Shown here: positions 1 to 5,527 of the stretch, piece by piece
Numbering within the stretch: position 1 is the first letter of the stretch
Layout: every line of letters starts with the position of its first letter
NCBI GenBank assembly: GCA_035063885.1
Contig: JAPSFM010000167.1
Location: 1 to 7,745 of the forward strand
Length of the DNA stretch: 7,745 bases
Direction: 5' to 3'
DNA from: CAADGY01 sp900696665
Lineage (GTDB): Bacteria; Acidobacteriota; Terriglobia; Bryobacterales; Bryobacteraceae
The notes under the pieces: generated by a model
Databases searched by the model: none
What the model was told of the DNA's origin: nothing
What the model saw: the letters and a program-made list of their open reading frames with translations, nothing else
Translations under genes and position numbers: made by a program

Positions 1-103
1 TCGGGCATGGGCTTGGCTGATCGGGGTTCTCAATCGTCAGCCAAACCTGCTTGCGCTCTGGGAGCACCAGCGTAGCCGGTTTATCACCATAGGAGCTGTA
101 TGA
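1..103 (+). CDS. C-terminal tail of an unrecognised protein (cut by window edge)
   Basis: Reading from base 2, an open frame of 33 codons runs from the left edge to a TGA at 101-103. It is rich in Trp, Leu and Arg and ends in a basic stretch (WEHQRSRFITIGAV), which looks like a real protein end rather than random translation. The other two forward frames look less protein-like. A short run of hydrophobic plus arginine-rich residues at a C-terminus is often seen in membrane-associated family 2 glycosyltransferases, but the fragment is too short to assign. It would be transcribed toward the sulfatase gene, 127 bp downstream. The start and most of the gene lie outside the window. Confidence 0.4.
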   Translation, partial: RAWAWLIGVLNRQPNLLALWEHQRSRFITIGAV

Positions 104-186
104 GTGGAGACGCTCACGAGCAGTTCTGGGAGGGCCTCGGGGTGCGACTCCCCGGGGCTACTTAACTTTACAACAGCCGGGCGCGA

Positions 187-192
187 TAGAAT
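187..192 (+). promoter_or_regulatory. Candidate -10 box (TAGAAT) for the sulfatase gene
   Basis: TAGAATG at 187-193 differs from the TATAAT consensus by one base and lies 38 nt before the sulfatase ATG, giving a predicted leader of about 30 nt. No good -35 is present at 16-18 bp spacing. TTTACA at 167-172 is too close (14 bp) and TTAACT at 162-167 is a little far (19 bp). The same TANAATG form precedes thiG and, on the other strand, the histidine kinase gene. Confidence 0.35.
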
Positions 193-203
193 GTGGCATC
201 CGC

Positions 204-220
204 CCGGGGAGGGAACCCGG
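204..220 (+). promoter_or_regulatory. Small GC hairpin with a purine-rich loop in the sulfatase leader
   Basis: CCGGG (204-208) pairs perfectly with CCCGG (216-220), leaving the loop GAGGGAA (209-215). The loop holds the only Shine-Dalgarno-like sequence upstream of the sulfatase ATG at 231. Linear spacing from GAGGG to the ATG is 17 nt, which is longer than usual. The hairpin might present the site in its loop or restrict access to it. The pairing is read directly; any role is inferred. Confidence 0.25.
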
Positions 221-230
221 CCGGTTCACT

Positions 231-1670
231 ATGCCAGGTCTCAGCCGCAGGGGGTTTCTTGTTACTGCGGGCGCTTTGGCCGCCCCGCTGATTGCGCAAA
301 CCCGTAAGCGCCGCAATGTTCTGTTTATCGCCTCTGACGATTTGAACGAATGCCTCGGAGCCTACGGGCACCCGCTGGTTCGCACTCCGAATATCGATCG
401 CATCGCGAAGCAGGGAGTGCGGTTTGACCGTGCTTACTGCCAGTTTCCGCTGTGCAGTCCGTCGCGTACTTCGCTGATGACCGGCCTCGCACCCGATACG
501 ACCACGGTCTACAACCTCCAGCGTCACTTCCGGGAGGCATTGCCGGACGTAGTGACACTGGGCCAGCTCTTTCAGAAGAACGGATATTACACGGCGCGCT
601 CGGGCAAGATTTATCATTACGGCGTTCCAAGACAGATCGGCACGGACGGCCTCGATGACAAACCCTCATGGAACGAAGTCGCGAACCCGAGCGGCGTGGA
701 CCGCCGGCGGGAAGAGTCCCTGCTGACAAACTATACACCGCAACGGGGACTCGGGTCTGCGATATCGTTTCATGCGTCCGGCGCCAGGGATGAAGAGCAC
801 ACCGATGGCATGGTCGCCAGTGAGGCGATTCAAATGCTCGAACAGCACAGGGGTGATCCATTTTTCATTGCCGCCGGGTTCTACCGACCCCATGTGCCGT
901 GGATTGCTCCATCGAAGTACTTCGACCTATATCCGCTGAATACCATCGAGCTCATTCCGTTCGATGAAAGCGAGATGCGGATCGCGCCAGAGCTTGCCTA
1001 CTTCACGAGACCCGCGCATTGGGGAATGAATGAGAAGCAGCGTAAGGACGCCATGCGTGCCTACTACGCGTCCATCTCTTTCATGGACGCTCAGGTGGGC
1101 CATGTTCTGGATGCCCTCGAACGGTTAAAGCTGGCGGAGAACACGATTATCGTTTTCTGGAGCGACCATGGTTACCAACTCGGTGAACATGGGCAATGGA
1201 TGAAACAGACACTGTTCGAGGCTTCCGCCCGTGTGCCGCTGTTGATCGGCGGGTCCGGCGTGGAAGCGCGTGGCGCCGGCTCGGCGCGTACCGTGGAGTT
1301 GCTCGATCTTTACCCTACCTTGGCGGAGCTATGCTCGCTCGAAGGGACACCCTCCAACCTGCACGGGCGCAGCCTTGCGGCGCTCGTTCGAAAACCGGAT
1401 AGCCGCTGGGAGAAGCCTGCCGTCACACAGGTCCGGCGTGCCCGGCCGGATGGGGCGGTGATGGGCTACTCGATTCGAACCGAACGTTACCGCTACACCA
1501 TGTGGGCCGGCGGCCTGGAAGGCGAGGAGCTATACGACTATCGGAGCGATCCCCGGGAACTGCGTAACAAGGCGGCCGATGCCTCGCTGGCATCGCAAAA
1601 GCGCCGGCTGCGCGATGAGCTTGACCGCATTTTACGCCGACGGGGCGGAGCAGATGGCCAGGCTCGCTAA
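231..1670 (+). CDS. Exported sulfatase, iduronate-2-sulfatase-like
   Basis: A 479-residue member of the type I sulfatases (alkaline-phosphatase superfamily), which hydrolyse sulfate esters using a formylglycine made from an active-site cysteine. The N-terminus has a Tat-type signal: SRRGFL at 5-10 followed by a hydrophobic stretch to about residue 22. The catalytic set is complete. Asp36-Asp37 bind metal; Cys75 lies in CSPSR (75-79), the formylglycine signature; Lys126 and His129 are in GKxxH; His221 is in YRPHVPW; Asp312-His313 are in SDHG; and Lys325 follows 13 residues after Asp312. This spacing parallels human iduronate-2-sulfatase, so the IDS-like subgroup is well supported. The substrate (a sulfated sugar or polysaccharide) is not known from sequence. 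Maturation needs a formylglycine-generating enzyme encoded elsewhere. ATG 231 is chosen because it places the twin-arginine motif right at the N-terminus. The gene stands alone on its strand and its stop overlaps that of the convergent transporter gene. Confidence 0.93.
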   Translation: MPGLSRRGFLVTAGALAAPLIAQTRKRRNVLFIASDDLNECLGAYGHPLVRTPNIDRIAKQGVRFDRAYCQFPLCSPSRTSLMTGLAPDTTTVYNLQRHFREALPDVVTLGQLFQKNGYYTARSGKIYHYGVPRQIGTDGLDDKPSWNEVANPSGVDRRREESLLTNYTPQRGLGSAISFHASGARDEEHTDGMVASEAIQMLEQHRGDPFFIAAGFYRPHVPWIAPSKYFDLYPLNTIELIPFDESEMRIAPELAYFTRPAHWGMNEKQRKDAMRAYYASISFMDAQVGHVLDALERLKLAENTIIVFWSDHGYQLGEHGQWMKQTLFEASARVPLLIGGSGVEARGAGSARTVELLDLYPTLAELCSLEGTPSNLHGRSLAALVRKPDSRWEKPAVTQVRRARPDGAVMGYSIRTERYRYTMWAGGLEGEELYDYRSDPRELRNKAADASLASQKRRLRDELDRILRRRGGADGQAR

Positions 1671-2719
1671 AGCGGTAATGGGGTGGACTTGCCTCGCCGG
1701 AGCCGTGTAGAGCGAACTACTCCAGCCGCCATCCGCCATCCGAATCCCACGAATGCCGCCGTCCATGCCGCGAGGGCGGCGAAAAAGAAGTAGCGAGGAA
1801 GCCCCATAAGGAAATCCAGCTTCATCGTCCGTGCCATCTCGAATGTGCAGACCGTGTACATGCCCAGAGGGAACACGGCGCCCCAGTACAGAGGATCGTA
1901 CCGGAGCGGGAACCGCTGGTAGCCGTACCTCCACAGTGCCAGAACGGCGAGCATCGGTATCCACCAGGTCCCCGTGGCCCAATAGAAGACCGTGAACCCC
2001 TTCAGAAACGGCAGCAGCGAGTGAAGGAACGGCGCATGAGGCGAGTTCTCAATCAGGCGGGCGCCCGCCAGCGTTGAAATCGCCATGGCCCCCATATTGA
2101 TCCAATACGGCGGCGTCAGGTCCCCGGGAGCGAGCTTGAAGAAAGTATACCGGTAGAAGATGAGCGAGATCATCCAGATGTAAAGCATGCCGCCCCACAG
2201 CCACATCGACAGCGCGAAGAAGTTGAGCTCCAGTCTGTAGGGTTGTTCCCAATGGACCGCAATAAGCGCGCTCAGCACTGCAATCGACTGCGTCGCCACC
2301 ACGGCCAGCAGCCAGGCTCCGGTCAATCCCTCGGCCAGCGGCGGCTTACTGGTTTTGATCGTGAACGCTGTGAATATCGTGTAAGTGAGGAACACCCACA
2401 GGACGATGCCCGCAACCCAAAGGATGATCGCCATTTCATACCGGCCGGAGATCAACACGAACTGGCTGCCGAGGATACAGGAGCCCGCTACAGAGGTGAA
2501 GAAGCCCGGACCGCGCTGGTGATCGATCAGATCGGCCAAAAACTCGTGGCGGAAACGAACGAAACGCAGAGCGGTCAGCATGGCCAGCACCCCAAAGATG
2601 CCGGCGTTCAAATAGAAAAGAGCACTCGCAAGTCCCGGCATGTTCAGAAGCCGGGCCGCAATGGACACGATGCCTGTGGCCATGACCATCGCGAAGTAGG
2701 CGGGAGACAGCTTCTTCAT
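1667..2719 (-). CDS. TDT/SLAC1-family anion (C4-dicarboxylate or tellurite-resistance type) transporter
   Basis: A 350-residue, very hydrophobic inner-membrane protein with about ten predicted membrane segments (roughly residues 6-25, 33-52, 73-91, 96-119, 133-155, 164-187, 206-224, 241-263, 277-296 and 309-328) and a basic C-terminal tail. The family is recognised from the opening PAYFAMVMATGIVSI (6-20), PPYWINMGAMAISTLAGA (203-220) and FYWATGTWWIP (245-255), all typical of the tellurite-resistance/dicarboxylate transporter family (TehA, Mae1, SLAC1). Members conduct anions such as malate, sulfite, chloride or nitrate; which one applies here cannot be read. Sulfite or another sulfur anion would suit the neighbouring sulfatase, but that is only suggestive. 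ATG 2719 gives the usual family N-terminus; no Shine-Dalgarno sequence precedes it. The TAG stop (1667-1669) overlaps the sulfatase TAA (1668-1670) tail to tail, leaving no room for a terminator between the genes. Confidence 0.9.
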   Translation of the reverse strand: MKKLSPAYFAMVMATGIVSIAARLLNMPGLASALFYLNAGIFGVLAMLTALRFVRFRHEFLADLIDHQRGPGFFTSVAGSCILGSQFVLISGRYEMAIILWVAGIVLWVFLTYTIFTAFTIKTSKPPLAEGLTGAWLLAVVATQSIAVLSALIAVHWEQPYRLELNFFALSMWLWGGMLYIWMISLIFYRYTFFKLAPGDLTPPYWINMGAMAISTLAGARLIENSPHAPFLHSLLPFLKGFTVFYWATGTWWIPMLAVLALWRYGYQRFPLRYDPLYWGAVFPLGMYTVCTFEMARTMKLDFLMGLPRYFFFAALAAWTAAFVGFGWRMAAGVVRSTRLRRGKSTPLPL

Positions 2720-2754
2720 GGTGTCTGGTGCAGTCCGGCAACCCGTGCCGCAGC

Positions 2755-2760
2755 TACAAT
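2755..2760 (+). promoter_or_regulatory. -10 box (TACAAT) giving a probably leaderless thiG transcript
   Basis: TACAATG at 2755-2761 is a one-mismatch -10 box. Initiation about 7 nt downstream would fall at or within two bases of the thiG ATG (2769). The intervening bases, GAAACTAT, contain no Shine-Dalgarno sequence, so leaderless translation is the natural reading. No clear -35 is seen. The box lies in the 49-bp gap shared with the divergent transporter gene, so the two promoters must overlap or sit side by side. Confidence 0.5.
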
Positions 2761-2768
2761 GAAACTAT

Positions 2769-3545
2769 ATGTCAGATGTACTGAGAATTGCCGATCGTGA
2801 GTTCCGCTCGCGCTTAATCGTAGGCACCGGTAAGTATCGCAGCTTCCAGGAAATGCAGCGCTGTCATGAGGCTTCGGGAACGGACATGGTCACGGTGGCC
2901 GTGCGCCGTGTGAACCTGACCGATAAATCGAAAGAATCCCTGCTGGACTATATCGATCGCACGAAGATATTCATTCTGCCGAATACGGCGGGCTGTTATA
3001 ACGCGGACGAGGCAATCCGCACGGCGCGGCTGGGGCGTGAAGTAGGTCTCTCCAATTGGGTGAAGCTCGAAGTAATTGGCGATCCGGAGACCTTGTTCCC
3101 CGACAACGAAGGTCTATTGGAAGCGGCACGCGTTCTGGTGAAAGAAGGTTTCGTCGTGTTGCCCTATACCAATGACGACCTGGTGAACGCAAAGAAATTG
3201 ATCGACGCCGGAGCGGCGGCGGTGATGCCACTGGCCGCGCCCATCGGGTCCGGCATGGGAGTGCAAAATGCCGCGAACCTGCGCATTCTGCGGGAAAAGA
3301 TCACGGCAGTGCCCCTGATTGTCGATGCAGGTGTAGGAACCGCGTCGGATGCTTCCGTTGCGATGGAGCTCGGGGCGGATGGTGTACTGATGAACACGGC
3401 CATCGCGGCCGCAAATGAGCCTGAAAAGATGGCCGCGGCGATGAAGCTTGCGGTGGAGGCAGGACGCCTGGCTTATGAAGCGGGTCGCATGCCAAAGAAA
3501 CTTTACGCTACAGCCAGCAGCCCGCTCGAGGGAGTAGTCCGGTAG
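2769..3545 (+). CDS. thiG: Thiazole synthase ThiG
   Basis: A 258-residue cytoplasmic enzyme that builds the thiazole phosphate ring of thiamine from 1-deoxy-D-xylulose 5-phosphate, dehydroglycine and sulfur delivered by ThiS thiocarboxylate. The full (beta/alpha)8-barrel pattern of the family is present: RLIVGTGKY (15-23), VTVAVRRVN (41-49), LPNTAGCY (70-77), and WVKLEVIGD (97-105) with Lys99 as the Schiff-base lysine. The phosphate-binding loop PLAAPIGSGMG (154-164) is followed by VDAGVGTASDA (185-195) and GVLMNTAIA (205-213). Length matches the E. coli protein (about 256). ATG 2769 is supported by family length and by the -10 box just upstream. Neither thiS, thiH/thiO nor thiF is adjacent, so this is a solitary copy. 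The gene ends 4 bp before the stop of the convergent oxidoreductase gene. Confidence 0.97.
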   Translation: MSDVLRIADREFRSRLIVGTGKYRSFQEMQRCHEASGTDMVTVAVRRVNLTDKSKESLLDYIDRTKIFILPNTAGCYNADEAIRTARLGREVGLSNWVKLEVIGDPETLFPDNEGLLEAARVLVKEGFVVLPYTNDDLVNAKKLIDAGAAAVMPLAAPIGSGMGVQNAANLRILREKITAVPLIVDAGVGTASDASVAMELGADGVLMNTAIAAANEPEKMAAAMKLAVEAGRLAYEAGRMPKKLYATASSPLEGVVR

Positions 3546-3549
3546 ATCT

Positions 3550-4725
3550 TCAGGACACCTTCACCATATCGCCGCCCAGGTGCATGCGTCGTCCCTTTAC
3601 CAGGGCGATGTTCGCCAGGTGCGGTCCCGCAACAGCCGCCTGAGCTATTTCGACGGTGCAATTGGGGTCTTTGCGCGACTTGATGCAGTCCAGAAAATTC
3701 TGAATGTGCGCTTCAACCGGAACGGGGGCATCCTCCTGGTGCGTGGGGGGATTTTCCGGTTTCCATGGCTCGGCGTACACGCGGTAGCCCTTCTCATCGA
3801 GAATCATGGTGCCCCGGTCGCCCATGAACGTGATGGACCAGCCGTTCTCATAGGAATTGCTGTAGTCGAGCGTCCAGGTGGCCATGAACTTCTCAAACTC
3901 GAAGACCGCGGAGAAAACATCCGGGTGTTCGGCGCCTTCCATCTTGCCGACGTAGCCGTAGCAGACCGCGGATTTGGGTGGCCCTGATTTCATGAACCAC
4001 TGGACCACGTCCATCAGGTGGGTGCCCTGATCGGTCATGTTGCCGCCCGCGTAATCCCAGAAATAGCGCCAACGCCGGAAGCGCATCGGCGTCACCGGGC
4101 GCTTGGGGGCGTTGCCAAGAAAACGCGTCCAATCGATCTTGCCGGGTAGCGGGGAATTGTCAAGCGGTCTAGACACATTCCAGTGCCATTGCGGTTTTAC
4201 CATGGAGACGAAACCGAGAACCCCGTCGTCCACCAGTTGCTTAGCCTTCATGATGGCTTGCGCGCTGCGGCGCTGCATTCCGATCTGCACCACCTGTTTC
4301 GATTTGCGGACGGCGCTCACCATCTTCGCGCTTTCATCCAGCGTCTTCGAGAGCGGCTTTTCCGCGTAGATGTCCTTTCCGGCGGAGAGCGACTCGAGCA
4401 TCATCGGGCAATGATGATGGTCCGGACCGGCCAGAATCACGGCGTCCAGGTCCTTGCGCTCGAGCAGTTCGCGGTACTCTACATAGGTCTTGGCCGCGGG
4501 TGAGTCCTTCACTGCCATTTCCAGGTGGGGCTCGTACACGTCGCACAGCGCCGCGCACTGAGCGCCCAACGACTGAAATTTGTTGTTAAGATAACGGCCC
4601 CGCCCGCCCGTGGCGATGACGCCATAAGTGACGCGATCGTTGGCGCCCCAGACCTTTCGTGGAATAAAGACGGGCGCGGTTGCCAGTGCCGCGCTTCGGA
4701 GAAAATCCCGGCGATGGGTATCCAT
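3550..4725 (-). CDS. Tat-exported Gfo/Idh/MocA-family oxidoreductase
   Basis: A 391-residue NAD(P)-dependent oxidoreductase of the glucose-fructose oxidoreductase/inositol dehydrogenase/MocA family. A twin-arginine signal (THRRDFLRS at 3-11, then a hydrophobic stretch to about 21) indicates folded export with the cofactor bound. The Rossmann start is YGVIATGGRGRY (34-45), a variant of the usual GxGxxG. CDVYEP (61-66), AGPDHHH (99-105), the family hallmark AEKPLS (121-126) and GGNMTDQGTHLMD (228-240), with Asp232 and His236 in catalytic positions, follow in order. Substrate is not determinable; relatives act on sugars, inositols or glycoside derivatives. ATG 4725 is fixed by AGGAG six bases upstream and by the signal peptide. 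It lies 74 bp downstream of the methyltransferase gene on the same strand and could be cotranscribed, but it also has its own -10-like box and RBS. Confidence 0.93.
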   Translation of the reverse strand: MDTHRRDFLRSAALATAPVFIPRKVWGANDRVTYGVIATGGRGRYLNNKFQSLGAQCAALCDVYEPHLEMAVKDSPAAKTYVEYRELLERKDLDAVILAGPDHHHCPMMLESLSAGKDIYAEKPLSKTLDESAKMVSAVRKSKQVVQIGMQRRSAQAIMKAKQLVDDGVLGFVSMVKPQWHWNVSRPLDNSPLPGKIDWTRFLGNAPKRPVTPMRFRRWRYFWDYAGGNMTDQGTHLMDVVQWFMKSGPPKSAVCYGYVGKMEGAEHPDVFSAVFEFEKFMATWTLDYSNSYENGWSITFMGDRGTMILDEKGYRVYAEPWKPENPPTHQEDAPVPVEAHIQNFLDCIKSRKDPNCTVEIAQAAVAGPHLANIALVKGRRMHLGGDMVKVS

Positions 4726-4731
4726 TGCGAA

Positions 4732-4736
4732 CTCCT
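4732..4736 (-). promoter_or_regulatory. Strong ribosome-binding site of the oxidoreductase gene
   Basis: AGGAG on the minus strand, with a 6-nt spacer to ATG 4725. It is one of the few standard Shine-Dalgarno sequences in the window and settles the start. Confidence 0.75.
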
Positions 4737-4746
4737 GTAGATTGGA

Positions 4747-4763
4747 GGCGCCACAGGGGCGCC
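4747..4763. repeat. GGCGCC inverted repeat in the methyltransferase-oxidoreductase gap
   Basis: Two copies of the self-complementary hexamer GGCGCC (4747-4752 and 4758-4763) flank ACAGG and can form a 6-bp all-GC hairpin with a 5-nt loop. It lies 11-27 nt upstream of the oxidoreductase Shine-Dalgarno sequence. On the minus strand no U-run follows it, so it is not a standard intrinsic terminator. It may be an attenuating or mRNA-stabilising hairpin that separates expression of the two genes, or an operator. Confidence 0.45.
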
Positions 4764-4773
4764 GGCAGCAAAT

Positions 4774-4779
4774 ACTCTA
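4774..4779 (-). promoter_or_regulatory. Weak -10-like box (TAGAGT) before the oxidoreductase gene
   Basis: TAGAGT on the minus strand lies 48 nt before the ATG and would give a leader of about 40 nt containing the GGCGCC hairpin. No -35 is evident. It is the only sign that the oxidoreductase may be transcribed separately from the kinase-methyltransferase unit. Confidence 0.2.
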
Positions 4780-4799
4780 TCAGGAATGCGCTGGCCCCG

Positions 4800-5516
4800 C
4801 TACTTCCGGGCAACCAGTACGCGTGAGGGGTAGCCTGTCTGGGTAACCACGCGGTCGGAGATGATGTCAAAGTCGACGTGTTCGATCATCTCCGGAACGC
4901 GCTGCTCCACTTGCCTGCCCCAGAATGCCGGAGCCAGTTTGCCGGCAACCCGATAAACACGGTTGAACATGCGTGTATTCTGTCCGATACAGATCAGCGC
5001 GAACTTGCCATTGCGGCGGAGTACGCGATAGCACTCGTTCAAAGCCCGATAGATATCGTCGGTCGCCAGCAACTCGAGCAGATAACAACAGACGACGGCG
5101 TCAAAGGCCTCATCCCGGAACGGAATATAGCGGGCATCCACCGCGTGGCAGATGGTGCGGGACGACGGGAATTCACGCTGGACACGCTTCTGAGTGCGTG
5201 CGGCCATGTTGGGTGAGAGATCGAAACCCACCGTCGATCCGGACCGGTTTACTTTCACCAGGCGGCGGAACATCTCACCCGACCCTGTGGCAACTTCGAG
5301 CACTCTCATGCCATCTGTAATACCCGAATCCTGGAGAGCGTGCCGGTGTGCCCGGGAATGGAAAAAGAACGTAGAGAGGGGATAAACCATCGCGACCCGG
5401 TCGTAGACTTTCCGCGTACGGTCCGCGATGGTTTTGGGCAATCCGTCTGCGCGCCAGCCCACGAGCGGGAATTGAACGTTATCCAAGCTATGCTCCCTGT
5501 ATGAAATAGGTATCAA
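4800..5516 (-). CDS. Class I SAM-dependent methyltransferase (UbiE/MenG-like fold, substrate unknown)
   Basis: A cytoplasmic or membrane-peripheral protein of up to 238 residues. With the TTG 5516 start, the SAM-binding motif I is VLEVATGSGEM (72-82). The acidic residue at the end of strand 2 is in GFDLS (98-102), motif II is DARYIPF (127-133), and FDAVVCCYLLELL (138-150) leads to ECYRVLRRNGKFAL (161-174). This order is that of methyltransferase type 11 domains. An aromatic, basic stretch before motif I (YPLSTFFFHSRAHRH, 45-59) may contact lipid or a hydrophobic substrate, as in quinone or phospholipid methyltransferases; that is an inference. Two starts are possible: TTG 5516 with AGGAG 5 nt upstream, or TTG 5486 (228 residues) with AGGGAG 6 nt upstream. 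I prefer 5516 because its RBS overlaps the kinase stop. No ATG lies near the domain start. The gene is 8 bp downstream of the kinase gene and probably coupled to it. Confidence 0.85.
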   Translation of the reverse strand: MIPISYREHSLDNVQFPLVGWRADGLPKTIADRTRKVYDRVAMVYPLSTFFFHSRAHRHALQDSGITDGMRVLEVATGSGEMFRRLVKVNRSGSTVGFDLSPNMAARTQKRVQREFPSSRTICHAVDARYIPFRDEAFDAVVCCYLLELLATDDIYRALNECYRVLRRNGKFALICIGQNTRMFNRVYRVAGKLAPAFWGRQVEQRVPEMIEHVDFDIISDRVVTQTGYPSRVLVARK

Positions 5517-5521
5517 ACAAA

Positions 5522-5527
5522 CTCCTA
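5522..5527 (-). promoter_or_regulatory. Stop/RBS overlap coupling kinase to methyltransferase
   Basis: On the minus strand TAGGAG (5527 to 5522) contains both the kinase stop TAG and the AGGAG Shine-Dalgarno sequence of the methyltransferase TTG start, with a 5-nt spacer. A terminating ribosome would be placed at the next start, which is a common sign of translational coupling. Confidence 0.6.

Noticed and set aside
167..192. Standard sigma-70 promoter TTTACA/TAGAAT before the sulfatase
   Set aside because: The spacer is only 14 bp, too short for a normal promoter. Only the -10 is kept.
1655..1690. Bidirectional terminator at the sulfatase/transporter junction
   Set aside because: CGCTAAAGCG would leave a two-base loop and there are no flanking A/T runs.
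2243..2800. Open frame of 185 codons on the plus strand opposite the transporter and running into thiG
   Set aside because: It overlaps two well-supported genes and has a low-complexity, His/Gln/Arg-rich composition with no recognisable motif.
4747..4763. GGCGCC hairpin as intrinsic terminator of the methyltransferase gene
   Set aside because: No U-rich tract follows the stem on the minus strand; TCCAATCTACAGG follows instead.
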